A stretch of 64,000 nt of DNA from Artocarpus heterophyllus (Eukaryota; Streptophyta; Magnoliopsida; Rosales; Moraceae), in the NCBI GenBank assembly GCA_025403435.1, contig CM046335.1:11096377-11160376 (forward strand). The letters run 5' to 3'. The position numbers and the translations under genes were made by a program. Position 1 is the first letter of the stretch; each line of letters begins with the position of its first letter. The notes beneath the pieces were generated by a model. It was not told the origin of the DNA. It ran no database searches and was given only the letters and a program-made list of their open reading frames with translations. Of this stretch, positions 25,670 through 37,783 are shown one piece after another.

Positions 25670-28230
25670 ATTTTTGTCCATGTTCTAAGGTAGTGTACAT
25701 CAAAACTAGACCATATGGCACACAGATGTGTTTTTGTAGGCTACTCCTCTACCCTAGGGCACACAAATGTGTTTTTGTAGGCTAGTCCTCTACCTAAAAA
25801 GGCTATAGGTATTATCCTCTTGAGAAAAGAAAATATGTTACATCAATTGATGTCATGTTTTTTTTGAAACTTAACCGTTTTTTCAAAATAGTTTTCTTCA
25901 GGAGGAGAATATATGTGAAGAAAATATTTTAAAACAACCTTGTTGCATATCTGATCTCAATTTAGAATTTCCAAGTGTAAATGCAAAACATATTTTTAAA
26001 AATCTCCAATGAAAACACTAGAAAATTGAATTTGTGGGAATTTTTTTAGGATTTTTTTTCCCTCAAAACTCAAATTTGAAATATGGAGAAAATCAAGGGA
26101 ACTTACAACAGGAAAATCCTACTTTGAATTCATAAGATCATCCCCTAGATACTCAGTAAAATTTATCACAAAACCAGGAGAATATTCAGCCCATAAATTC
26201 TGAAAAAAATAACCAAAATTCAAATCAGCCTATAGGAACAGATATTTCAACCTCAAAACAGGAAAAAAGTGTCCCTTTTTTAGTCTCCAAATAAATAAAG
26301 ACCAAAAAACCAAGGAATCCAAAATAGGTTTATAGCCGTTTGATCTAACTTACTCACAAAAAACTTGGTCGAAGAGGGTAGCTGAAGTCAACCATTCTCA
26401 TTATCAAGATTCCAACCCAAGATCAGGTATGGACATGAACTTACCAGACCCAGATGTTCCTGTTACTTTAAGAAAGGAAGTAGGTCATGGTCACTAATCT
26501 CAAGGCATTGAGATTCCTAAGATGGTGGAAGGACCTATGAAGCAACCCATGTGGAAAAAGGCCATTATGGAAGAAGTACGAGCCTTGGAGAAGAATCTGA
26601 CATGGGAAGTAGTTAAGAGACCCAAAGACAAGGTATTAGTTGGATGCATGTGGGTGTTTATGGTTAAGTATAATGTCGATGGAACTGTGGAACAATGCAA
26701 AGCCAAACTCATGACCAAAGGATATACGCAAACATATGGTGTTGATTATCAAAAGACATTTGCTTTGTAGCAAAAATCAATACTGTGCGTGTCCTTCTCT
26801 CTGGCAGCCAATTTAGATTGGCCCCTTCACCAACTTGATGTCAAAAATGCCTTCTTGAACAAAGAATTGAAGGAAGAGGTATACATGGATCTACTATCGG
26901 GGTTTGAAAAAGGAAGCATGGTATGTCAGCTCAAATGATCTTTGTATGGCCTATAGTCTCCACGATCATGGTTCGATCGGTTTACTAAAGTTGTTCAAAT
27001 ATAAGGATATTGTCAAGCCTATTCAGATCGTACCTTATTCTACAAGCACAAGACTGGTAAGATTACTATCCTTGTAGTCTATGAAGATGATATCATCCTC
27101 ACTGGTGATGATAAGGAGGAGATGGAAAGAGCGAAGAAAGGACTGGCCTTTGAGTTTGAGATGAAAGAGTTAGGAAATCTAAGATACTTCCTAGGAATGG
27201 AAATAGCCAGAAACAAAACTGGAATTTCAATCTCTCAAAGGAAGTATGTGCTTGATTTGTTGAAAGAAACGAGAATGATGGGCTACAAGCTGATTGACAC
27301 ATCCATAGATCCGAACGTGAAGCTCGGTGTACAGATCAACAGTAATCCTATGGACAAGGGGAGATTTCAAAGATTAGTTTGGAGATTAATTTCTCTCCCA
27401 CACATGGCTAGATATTGGCTTTGTGCTATGTGTTGTGTGCTGTGTGCTGAAATACTTGAAGGGCACAGGAGGACGTGGGTCGTTCTTTCGGAAAGAATGA
27501 AGCTTAAGGCATTGAATCCTTTACAGTTACGAATAGGGCAGGCTTTGTAAGTGATAGAAGGTCTACCTCGGGTTATTGTTTATTTGTTTGGGGAAATGTT
27601 GTAACTCGAAGAAGCAAAAAACAGTCCGTAGTAGCCAAGAGTAATGCTGAAGTAGAGTTAAGGTCCCTAGCCCACGGTGTTTGTGAATTATTGTGGCTGA
27701 AGAATAAGTTGGCAAAATTAGAGATGGAAGTTCGAATGCCTTTAAAGCTTTACTATGACAATAAAGCTGTGATTAACATCTCCCACAATCCAGTCCATCA
27801 TGATAGGACAAAGCAAGTGGAAGTAGATCGGCATTTTATCAAGAAAAAATTGAAGATGACACCATTTGTGTAACCTATATCCCTACCGCAGTTCAGGCCG
27901 TGGATCTCCTAAGACTCTCAAAACCAGCTTTTGAAAGGCTAGTTGACAAGTTTGGAATGTACAAATTGCACTGCCAAGCTTGAGGGGGAGTATGAGAAGA
28001 GTACACTGTATTTTGTTTGTATATTAGCTGTAGGTTACTGCCTAGATTAGCTGCATCTTATGTTTGAATTTAAATACCTAAGTTTTAGAGATTATATTAG
28101 CTTCAAGATTCTATTAGTTTTATTTTTTATGAGCCTTTAATATAATGGGCATTACGTTCCCTGTTGTATATTATTATTCCGAATACAAGCAGTAAAGCTA
28201 TTCAAGTTTTTCTCCTCTATTAGCTTTTAT
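25670..28230 (+). mobile_element. Second copia relic, opposite orientation
   Basis: Plus-strand remnants appear in the normal copia order. They are: end of integrase (about 25670-25880, with KRKYVTSIDVMFFE); reverse transcriptase (26510-27420, with [37 protein letters not shown] in place of the usual YVDD, and LRYFLGMEIA); RNase H (27540-27875, with DRRSTSGYCLF and KLYYDNKAVINIS); polypurine tract TTGAGGGGGAGT near 27981; and a probable 3' LTR remnant starting TGAGAAGAGTACAC. Stops and frameshifts abound, and gag, protease and the integrase core are missing. It lies between the gag and pol pieces of the minus-strand copia, as expected if it was inserted into that element. Confidence 0.75.
25709..25790. 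repeat. Tandem duplication, about 41 bp
   Basis: Two adjacent copies of 'ggcacacaNatgtgtttttg' followed by 'taggcta' and 'tcctctacc' lie within the integrase-end relic of the plus-strand copia. Confidence 0.8.
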
Positions 28231-29111
28231 ATATATATATATATATAATTAATGTGTTTGTGTTTATGTCTGTGTCTGTGTATTGTGGTCAGTTGCTCAA
28301 CTGTTTTTGGTTTACTCTAAAGTTTCTTTTTCTTTTTTTTTTTCAGACATGCTAAGAATCAATCCACGAGGTTAAAATATGTAATGTTTGCGAAGTTGTT
28401 CTTTTTTTTTTTTTAATCTATCCTTTTTATGGCGCATGTTTTGGGGTCAATTTTGTTTATGAAAAGTAATAAACGACAAAGGAATATACGACAATAAAAA
28501 TTGCACCATGTGTAAGAACAAAATCTAAAAACGACAACAAAATAATTGAGTATGACCGAGGACATAACAACCACACCGAAGATAGTAAATGACCACAAAA
28601 TTACATTAATGAATAGTAACAAAGTTTAAAAAAAAGAAGACAATAAATGGGACAATTAACAAGAACAGTAACCACACCGGAGATAGTAAATGACCACAAA
28701 ATTTCATTGATGAATAGTAATGAAGTAAGACAATAAATGGGACTATTAACAAGAACAGTATGACCACAAAACATGAAACGACAAAGCGTCAGGAATTGGA
28801 GAACGTAGTAAATTGCAAATTCGGAGGAACGCCAAAAATGACAAGAAAAACGACGTTAAATTTTTTTTAAAAAAAAGAAGCAAAAATAAAGTACAATTAG
28901 ATGACAAAGGAAAACAACAACAACAACAAAAAACCAATGAGAACAGAACAAAAAAGGGCAGTCGTTTTAATAGTCATTTATTTCTTTGTGCCATGTGACA
29001 TAATTTAACATGTAATATAAATGATACTGGTATAATATTTTCTAAGTATAACATGAATAAACACAGCTTTTAAAAATATGGTATAAGATGTAATTTTCTT
29101 TTAAATTTTAC
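28231..29111. other. Degenerate sequence between copia pieces, with an internal duplication
   Basis: A short TA run (about 28229-28246) is followed by AT-rich sequence with poly-T tracts. A unit of about 100 bp starting 'aaccacaccg' is tandemly repeated: copy 1 at 28569-28669, copy 2 at 28670-28760. No gene is supported. Confidence 0.5.
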
Positions 29112-30036
29112 CTATAGGCTTTGGATTTTGCCGTTTTGAGAGGATGTGGTGGTGGCACGGTCGACAGAAGGAGGATTGGTGCGAAGACAAGGGAAGGATC
29201 TAAAACCTTGCTTAGCATTATGACCATGTTTCTCACAGTATTGGCAGATAACAAGATTAGAAGTGGAAGTTTTAGGATCACGAGAGAGAGGTAAGGGAGT
29301 GGGTAAAAGGACAGGGGCAGGGGATGGGTAAGACTTTTTGGGAGGGTGAAAATTAGATTGCTTAGGTGTTTTGGTTAGGTTGGCGGTTTCATTATTTTTG
29401 GATTCAACATGATGTAGAAATACCTCATGGTCCACTAATGGTCCACTAATTTATTGTATGGTTGTTCGAAGGTCACAATAGAGTCGCGAGTATGAAGGGC
29501 GACAATCACCTCCTTGTAGGCAGGACCAAGGCCACATGTATAATAGAGGAGAAGATATGCATCAAAATGGGAGGAGAGCCAAGTAGCAACTCATCAACAA
29601 TTGTCTTGATTTGAAGAAGAAATTCTTGAACCGAGCACGAGCCATGAGTGGCGGTAGTAAGTTTGTCTTTAAGATGAATCATACATTGATGTGACCGTTT
29701 TCTGTATAGGTGATCAAGACGAGACCATGCCTCAAAGCCGGAGCGAGAACAAAAGAGTGCAGTGAACTGAGCCTTCCATGAAAAATAGTTAAGAGAGTTG
29801 AGCTTCAACGGTAACTAAAAAGCATCTTTAATAGTGATACGATTGGGAGTGGTGGATGCAGGGTTAAGAGTAGTGATAGGTTGAGAGGTGGTAACGTTAT
29901 CACTAGGAGAAGATGCCATGGCAAGAAGAAGAGAGCATAAACAAACTCGAGTGAGTATCAAGGCTTTGATACCATAATAGTTTTGAAATTTATCCCCTGT
30001 TTGGCATAGTAGTGGGAACCGTGGTTTCCACCACAA
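29112..30036 (-). pseudogene. Copia gag relic with primer-binding site
   Basis: The minus strand shows a gag start (MASSPSDNVTTSQPITTLNP), gag helical blocks (NYFSWKAQFTALF, FEAWSRLDHLY, CSVQEFLLQIKTIVDEL) and a zinc knuckle CQYCEKHGHNAKQG in which the last cysteine is glycine. Upstream, near 29965-29977, the strand reads ATGGTATCAAAGCC, close to the primer-binding site for initiator tRNA-Met (TGGTATCAGAGC). The 5' LTR should therefore lie at about 29980-30300. Protease and integrase are missing. Confidence 0.8.
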
Positions 30037-30163
30037 ACTTAGTTATTAACAGTGAAAGCTCTCGTATGCTACAGTAAGTATAAAAAAAAATTTGCTACCG
30101 TGTAAAGTTCTTACATGCTACAGTAAAAATGATTATAACCAACGGTTCCTACCACTTTCCAAA
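29995..30163. mobile_element. MITE inside the probable 5' LTR of the minus-strand copia
   Basis: The ends 'ccctgtttggcatagtagtg' and 'cctaccactttccaaatta' flank a core with 'tcgtatgctacagtaa' and 'aagttcttacatgctacagt', the signature of the common MITE. The position next to the primer-binding site suggests insertion into the LTR. Confidence 0.5.
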
Positions 30164-31085
30164 TTAAATAAGAATTGAACGAAACTTGACTTTCATTGTA
30201 TTACTTAAGGTTTATATGCATAAGTCTCGGCAATTATAACAACACAGAAAATGGAACCGAAAAACTAACTAAATTACAAAAGTTACAAAGAGCCAAAAAA
30301 AAAATTGCTGAATTATAGTAGAAGCCAATCAATTTGTTGGGGAAGTTGTTGAGTCCAAGTCTGATGATGAATCATCAGCAAATTCCAAGGCTTTTGAATT
30401 TGAATTCAAAATATTATCTTCAACAACAGGGGAGCTACCTTAGGAACCAGTGGAGCTGGATGCTACCGTCGTGGAAGGGATCTGGTTTGTGCCGCCGTTA
30501 AAGGAGCAGTACGAGAGTTGCCGGAGGAATGCGCCCCGCTGGTGGTCGAGAGCGACGGAGCTGGGCTCGCCATGTTTGGGTCTTGCGGTGGCTATGGTGG
30601 AGACACAAGAAAGGAAAAAGAAGATGATTTTTTCTTTTTCCTCGTATCATTTTTTTAATTTTATTTATTTATTATATATTAAATTATATGTGATAGGTTT
30701 TATTTTAGTTTAGTGCTCTTTCTTTTCTAACCGTTGATTCAAATCTAATAATTACTCATTACCGTTAGATCATTTTCAACCAAAGAATTTCGTCATTCTC
30801 CACCATAGATTCACCTAAATTTTTAATATTAAAATAATCAAAAAACAAGAATGTTACAACTATTAGCGTAAAAAAGTTAACTTATCAACTAATAAAAATC
30901 AAATGCCAAATTTACTATATGTTAAACTTGATGGCAAACTAACATTAAAAATAATATTGCTTTATAGAGTTTTTTTTTTTAACATTCAAATGCTAAATTT
31001 ACCATTAGCATATCATTAAGATATGCCCGTAAGAACTCATAGATACCTCTGATACCTATTGGCATTTATGGACATCATGGATATT
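30164..31085. other. LTR remnant and gene-like GC-rich patch, no supported gene
   Basis: About 30164-30330 may be the rest of the copia LTR. From 30440 to 30620 the sequence becomes GC-rich and G-biased and is open for 87 codons (from 30450), but no domain is recognisable. The style resembles the cores of the TIR elements at 321-1221 and 44277-45324, so it may be a transposon core. The rest is AT-rich. Confidence 0.35.
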
Positions 31086-31781
31086 AAGGCTAGCAATTCG
31101 GGTCCACAGGTCGGGTTCGGGTCGGGTTGAGCCCTTATATAAACAGCCAACACGTCAACCCAAACCCGACCCGTGACCTGATGGGTCAAAAAAACTCCCA
31201 ACTCAGACACGACCTGATGTGTAGACGGGTTGACCTGACCCGACTCATGTAACCTGCCAATATGTTATTTTGTGCATATTCGTGTTGACACGACACACTA
31301 ACCCGCTAAACCCGATAGACCTCCCAACAATAAGCCTATAAAATAAACAATAACCCAACAAAACAAAACCATCAAAAAAGTTAACAAAACTTTGTATAAG
31401 TTTAACAAAAACAAATATGCTAAAAATTAGAATCATGTCAAGTTGGATATACAACAAATGTTAGACTAATTTGACACATTAAAATTAATTTCAGGCTATA
31501 TGGGTTACATTAAGGTCACACGAGTTCAATTTGGATTACACGGGCTGATTAACAATTTTCAGGTTAATTTTCAGGTCAACCTTATTTCGACACATTTTTA
31601 GCGGGTTATTTTGGGTTGATTTCGTATTGATTCGGGTTGACCCGAACCCAACCTGTTTTTTGTGCGGGTCAGACGGGTTTGACCCAATTCCAACCCGAGG
31701 CCTATTTTCCCAACCCTAACCCGTATTTTTCGTATCATGTTCGTGTCGTGTTATCGTGTCGTGACCCAAATTACTAGCCCT
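31086..31781. mobile_element. TIR element rich in 'cgggttcgggtc' words
   Basis: The left end AAGGCTAGCAATTCGGGTC is mirrored at the right by the inverted AGGGCTAGTAATTTGGGTC (16 of 19 matches). The subterminal DNA is full of CGGGTC, GACCCGA and CGTGTCGTG words and the centre is AT-rich. No transposase frame is present. It is a common class of plant non-autonomous element; the flanks show no clear target duplication. Confidence 0.6.
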
Positions 31782-31866
31782 AATAGATATCATCTAACAC
31801 ATTCTAGGGGATCTTTATTCCAGTCAACATTGAATGTCATATTAATGCATGTGTTACGTATAGTGA

Positions 31867-34032
31867 TGTAATGCCCTGAAATTTATTTAATATTATTGCA
31901 ATGTAAATGATAAATTAGTGTGCCATAATTAATGTTTTAACATTAATTTGATTACTTGGTTGGATTTTGAAATTTTGGTTGTTTTGTTAAATTGATGCAT
32001 TCAAATTATTTCTTATTGTTTTAAAATGATGTTTTGAGTTTTAAAACACAACAATTTGTAAAATGTTAAAAATACTCCGTTTTACAAAACCGTGGGCGGC
32101 ACATGGTTTTCGCACAGTAAAATCGCCCACCGATTTTCTCTATTTATTCTCTCTCTTCCTCCTCTCTCCTCACTCTCCCTGATCTCTCTCTCTCTCTCCT
32201 CTCTCCCACCCGTGAGCCCTCTCACACTCTCTCTCTCGGCTTCTCTCATTTTCTCTCAATTCTTTCTCAAAATTTTTGAAAGAAATTCGAATCCAAGCTT
32301 CGGGTTAGCAAGGAGGAAGCTCGGGGACGTGATTTAGCAACCGAGAATGGGATTGAAGCTTCGATTCGAGGTTAGATTTGAAATTTCTAAACTTTTTACA
32401 AAATTTTCAATTTTGTGCATTTTTGAAATCTAGGTTTGTTTTAGCTTAGAAAACCGTGGATTTGAGTTAAATGAACTTAGAACAACTAGAATCTAAGCTT
32501 AGATTGAAGAAAAACGAATTGGATTCAAGATTTTTCATTTTTCCTCAATTTTTCCTATTTTCGGATTTTCGGGATTTTGTGTTTGAATCTTGTTTAAATG
32601 AGTTTTAAAGTGTCTAAATATGTTTTTCTATCATCTATGAATGTTTTCCATGCCTGAGATTTGAGAAAAACATGTTAGAATCAAGATTTAGGTTTTAGGG
32701 AAATCGAAACCCGTGACTGGAATTTCTGGGTTTTCCCAGTTCGGCAGGCCGAAACAGGGATCGGCAGGCCGGTGTTCTTCCGTCCGGCAGGCCGAACCTG
32801 GGGAAATGACCAGCCGACCGGACCTGGCTTCCGGCAGGCCGAACTGTGAAGTTCGGCCGGTCGAAGCAGGGAGTCCGGCAGGCCGACCGAGGCATGGAAA
32901 ATTTTGTGATTTTCACCAGTTTTCACTGTTTTGAGCCCTGATTTAAATTCCAACCTTATAAGATGATTTTAAAGGTACAAATGGCACATTAGGACATCAT
33001 GAAATGATTTAGTAATATAGAATGTCTCGAACTAGATACTGACCTACTTAGTTTGTATCTAGGATCGTTCGTGGTTCCGCGTAGCTAACGTATAGCGGAA
33101 CGGGATTACGGTGTGGGGCACCGGCACGAGTATTGAGGTAGGACTTCTACCCTATTTCTTTGGTAGCCTGGTTTTGAAATGATTTGGCTTTAAAAAGGAT
33201 TCCTATTAAAATGTTTTCAACGGTTGTTTGAAAAATGAATTTATCGGTTATATTTTGATATACCGTGAACTGAAATGAATCTCATAATGAATGTAAAGAA
33301 CAACACTCGGTAATTGGGTTTTGAATGATGATGATAATAAACATATAGGCATGATGCCATATCAAAGATCGAGTCGTGTAGCGATCGACCTTGGGGGCAG
33401 GTCCCGAAACCCAGCTGGGCCACTACGGTGGTGATAACATGGTTTGCCTAGGAAAAGAAAAAAAAGATATTACTGATTGTGAGAGTAAACTGTTCTGGGT
33501 CAGGACGGTTCTACTCAAATTATTTATTTATTTATTTAAGGTTTCTTTTGAGTAACTCCTAAACGATGAAATGTTTCTTTAAATTAAATTATTTATAAAA
33601 CTTAGTCCTACTGAGCCTTTCGCTCACGTTTTATTTGTTTTAAATTTCCCCCTCTAGGTGGTTTTCCCTTAAGGTTTGGAGAGGAATCTTCGGACAAGAC
33701 TCAAGAGCAGTAGAGGATTAGTAAATTTATTTGTATTATTTAAATCAAGGCATGTAAGTTCTTAACTTTATTTGTATCCTGGACTGTGATTGTATTTATG
33801 ATATTGTCAGTACCATGTGTGTGCACAAGTTGTGGGTCGGTGGACCCATACTTGCGGTTCTTTATTCATTTTTATTATTTGTTTAATATTTATAAATTCT
33901 TTTATGAAAATGTGGTTGAAATCTTCTTATTCCTCATTTAATCTAATCCTTAAACCATTGATTTTTATAAAATTCTCTTTTAATTAATTTAAATAATCTG
34001 TCACGTCACCTCCCGTACTTCGGGGCGTGACA
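31867..34032 (+). mobile_element. Solo LTR, 2.17 kb, copy 1
   Basis: The sequence runs from TGTAATGCCCTGAAATTTA to CTTCGGGGCGTGACA and is flanked by perfect 5-bp direct repeats AGTGA (31862-31866 and 34033-34037). It has TG...CA ends and no coding domains, primer-binding site or polypurine tract, so it reads as a solo LTR, probably Ty3/gypsy. It has a CT-rich block (about 32150-32260), a cluster of GGCAGGCCGAA motifs (32735-32890) and 'acgcatatagcggaac'-type sequence. A second copy in inverted orientation lies at 54193-56372. Confidence 0.75.
32735..32890. repeat. Cluster of GGCAGGCCGAA motifs in solo LTR copy 1
   Basis: Six near-palindromic units of the form TTCGGCAGGCCGAAC (variants TCCGGCAGGCCGAAC and TTCGGCCGGTCGAAG), spaced about 15 to 40 bp in otherwise AT-rich DNA. 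Short frames across it give meaningless SACRTP-like peptides. Confidence 0.85.
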
Positions 34033-35058
34033 AGTGATGGAGCAAGTTTAGACCCAGCAAGGCTCGAGCTCCCGATCCAAGCTCACCCACCCATTTTAGG
34101 CACTTCCCAATTCTGTAAATTTTGTATTATTTTTTCATTTTGCTTATTTAACCCCTCTAAATTGTTTTAATTGCAAACAATGATCTTGTTACTTATTTTT
34201 AAATTTTAAAAATTTCTTCCCCATTTTTTTTTCTTATTTCACCCACCTAATTCTTCATATTTTAAATTGTACGCAAACAGTTTTACAAATTTCAATTATT
34301 CTCTTAAGTTTTTAGTTTTTATTATATCTTATCATTTTCTTTTCGTATATCTATAATTTCAAATATAGAAATCTAAACAAAAAAAAAATGATAAGACAAT
34401 ACTAAAGTTTATACATTTTAAGGAAGAAACAAATGTACATATTTCTATAGAGTAATAAAAAACAAATACTGAGAAAAAGGTTATAATATTTTAGTATTTA
34501 TCACACTATTAATTCAATTTAAAATTTTTATTTAACTTAAGCCCCTGAATAAATTTTATGACTTTTGTCACTTGTTATATATTTAGTAATTTATATTTGA
34601 TGACGTCAATTATAGATAATTAGTAGATGTTTCTGTTTTTGTTTCTTATTTATGCCGTTGTCTTTTAAGAAAGTGTGCAGCTCTAGTTGAAAGTTTTGTT
34701 TGCTAAAGATAGAGGAGGTTGGTTTCATTTTTGTTGTCGTTGTGGTTTTATCCTTTCGTTTTTTTATTCATTTTTGTGTTTTTTCCAGTCCTTTACTGTT
34801 GTGCTATTTTTTTTTATTCTAGTTAAAAAAAAGTGAGTCATTTTGTAAAATCTATTTGTCTATGAAGTTTTGACTACTGTATTTATTTATTTTATTTATT
34901 TGATGATAAAGATATAAGTTAGTTGTTGTTTAACATGAAATTATACAAATATTTTTTATAAGTATCTTTATGAACAGTACGTAAGAGCTTTATATTATAG
35001 TATTTTTTGATCGTTTGTATGATACTCTCGATCTGGTTTGATCTAGTCTTTGTTGCAG
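34033..35058. other. Intergenic or intron of the relic gene, no feature seen
   Basis: T-rich DNA before the first recognisable exon of the decaying gene. A short piece with 'acagtacgtaagagcttta' (about 34975-35000) may be MITE debris. Nothing else is supported. Confidence 0.35.
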
Positions 35059-35930
35059 AATAGCAGTAAGAGAGGAGGTAGAACTGGAAACAGAGAAGAC
35101 TCCCCTGATTTTATAGACAGTAGCGAATCATCAAGTGATATTGAGGTATCTATAGATGCGATATCTCTATGCACTTTTTCTCTTATGAAAATGAGTTATT
35201 GCCTGCCTTATCCTAGCATTTTTCTTGCACAGACGGGCGGTAAGGATGTAGAGGTCACCACCCCTAACATGAAAAAGGCAAACCATAGTAGACCAATTCC
35301 AGGAAGCTTTTGGTGTTACTTTCTTGGATGATAATGGGGCTCTTGACTTATTGCCTAAACGACAGGGGTAATGATGTGACTGGTGTTTTCATCTTTCAAC
35401 ATGCATGTTATGTTGTTTAAAAAGAAAACGAAAAAAGGCGAATTTGAACGAATAACTAATGATGCTTTTTATGCTACTAAATTCTGGAGAAGTGGATTAT
35501 TTGGGAAACTGTAGCGGGTCATGCAGGGTGAAAAAGAACAAGAAATGGATTTCGTGCAGAATGTAGAGAGTGGAGCGTACCAAAGCAGTAAATTTCTTAA
35601 ATATTATTCTTTAGGAAACCAACTTGCATAGCAATTAAAACAAAGTTCTTGTGCATAGCTTATTGTATGTTTTGTCGCCCTTTTTTTTCTGGCCCTTTTT
35701 TGATACCTATCAGACGAACCAAACCGCAATTATGTTAAAATCCTAACAAGTTGCTTGGATAGAAAGCTGACCGGTTGTGATTGCCTCTTCAGCGATAACA
35801 TTGAGGTCGTATTTGGAATTGAGATGCATAATTTTAATTTTTCAATTTTATTTCGATGATCATGCTCTCTCACGCGCATGATTAATTGTGGATTTGCAGA
35901 ACCTTGCACGGCCAGAGCCCCTGGAAAAAA

Positions 35931-36273
35931 TGTTATCAATAAAGAAAATAAATAGAAAAAAGGACAAAATACTTTTGTAAAATGGGCATTTATTGCTTGT
36001 GTACAGCAGTTCAATTTCCATTAAACAAATAGCCTTTATATATAGGCAAATTACACAACGGTAAAAGAAACAAAGAAAAGATCAGAATTACTATTTTGAC
36101 TACTAACCCATGCCTATAGACTACGCAACTACTGCCATGTCTGTAACGAATAAGTCTAAACTATAGACCACCACTACTACACTATTAACAGATTCCTAAA
36201 GACTAGGATTATTCATAACAAACCAAACAAAATAACAGACTTAGCTAATAAAAAACATGCGACTCAATTAACA
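35931..36273 (-). repeat. 3' LTR of the copia element
   Basis: Begins TGTTATCAATAAAG and ends CAATTAACA on the plus strand. The adjoining 'atccctccctt' is the complement of the polypurine tract. Confidence 0.92.
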
Positions 36274-36341
36274 ATCCCTCCCTTAAACCAAAAGCTTGCA
36301 AACATTCAGTTTAATTACAGTCAACTCTAAAGCACCCTCCC

Positions 36342-37751
36342 TCAAATTGGATTCTCCAAAGTGCAAACTCCCAGCAACTTCCTTAACTTCTGAAACGTAG
36401 GCCATTTGAGGGACTTGGTAAATATGTCTGCAACTAGGTCTTCACTCCTGCAGTAGATGAGATCAAGTGTTCCATTCCTTGTGAAATCTCTTAAGAAATT
36501 ATATGTTACATCAATGTGTTTGCTTCTTCTATGTAGAACAGGATTCTTTGAAAGTTTGATTGCTAAGCAATTATCACAAAAAATTGCAGTAGGCCCTTGT
36601 CTCTTGAAATGAAGTTCTTCAAGAATTTTCTTCAACCATAAAGCCTGAGATGCACATGAAGTTGCAGCAACAAATTCAACTTCAGTGGTTGATAAAGTGA
36701 CGATTGGCTGCTTCTTTGATGGCCATGAAACAGCCCCTGACCCCAACATAAATACATACCCTGAAGTGCTTCTTCTGTCATCTTGATCTCCTGCATAATC
36801 ACTGTCAGTGAACCCCAACAAATCTGATTTTTCTCCCTTCTTATAGAGCAGCCCAAATTCCATTGTTCCTTTCAAGTATCGAAAGATCCTCTTGGCAGCT
36901 AGAAGATGCATCTCTGTTGGACATTCCATGTACCTACTAATGAGACTCACAGCGTACATTATATCATATCTTGTTGTTGTCGAATACATTAGACTTCCTA
37001 CAATTTGCTTATAGAGTGTACTGTCCACCTTTCTTCCTTCAGGATCCTTCACAAGCTTTAAACCAAACTCAGTTGGTGTGTTCACAGCGTTGCAATTCTT
37101 CATTCGAAACCTGTCTAAAATTTCTTGGATATATCTCTTTTGAGAAATAAAAATTCCATCAAGAAATTGCACCGCTTCAATACCAAGGAAATAATGCATC
37201 ATTCAAAGATCAGACATATCAAACTCAACCATCATGGACTTCTTAAAGTTTTCAAACATGACACTATCATTTTCAGTATAAATCTAATCATCCACATATA
37301 AGCTAGCATTGAGCATTTTTCCTCCATATTCTATTTTTATAAAAAGTGTATGTTTATAGGGACACTTTTGAAATCCTTCCTTCAAAAAATAAGTCTCTAT
37401 GCGACTATACCAAGCCCTTGGAGCTTGTTTTAGTCCATATAGAGCCTTCTTTAATTTATACACTTTATGCTCATTTCCAACTTTCACATAACTAGGAGGT
37501 TGATCGAGAAATACCTCTTCTTCTAATTCTCCATGTAAGAATGCTGATTTCACGTCCAACTGGAAAATAAGCCATGAATTTTGTGCTGCCAATGTGACCA
37601 CCAATCTGATTATATCATGTCTTGCAACAGGAGCAAAAACTTCTTTATAATCAACCCCGAACTCTTGCTTATATCCTTTTGCCACTAGACGCACTTTGTA
37701 CTTGTCAACTTCGCCATTCTCCTTCAGCTTTGTCTTGTACACCCACTTCAC
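36342..37751 (-). pseudogene. Copia reverse transcriptase and RNase H region
   Basis: Two long open blocks are separated by stops near 37202-37284. The upstream block (37284-37751) has reverse transcriptase motifs VDYKEVFAPVAR, QLDVKSAFLHGEL, LYGLKQAPRAWYSRI and the catalytic YVDD. The downstream block (36342-37202) has FLGIE, YLKGTMEFGLLY, and RNase H motifs FTDSDYAGDQDDRRSTSGY and FCDNCLAIKLSKNP. Apart from the stops at the junction the motifs are well preserved, so the element decayed fairly recently. Confidence 0.92.
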
Positions 37752-37783
37752 ACCAATAGTCGTTTGCCCTTTTGGAAGCTCTG

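Noticed and set aside
30450..30713. 87-codon plus-strand frame in a GC-rich patch
   Set aside because: No domain seen; the end runs into AT-rich hydrophobic sequence. More likely a transposon core.
32092..32337. 81-codon plus-strand frame rich in S and L
   Set aside because: It comes from the CT-rich block of the solo LTR and is not conserved in the second copy.
32681..32953. Overlapping frames rich in SACRTP and RPAELH
   Set aside because: Three frames on both strands are open because of the palindromic GC-rich motif cluster in the solo LTR.
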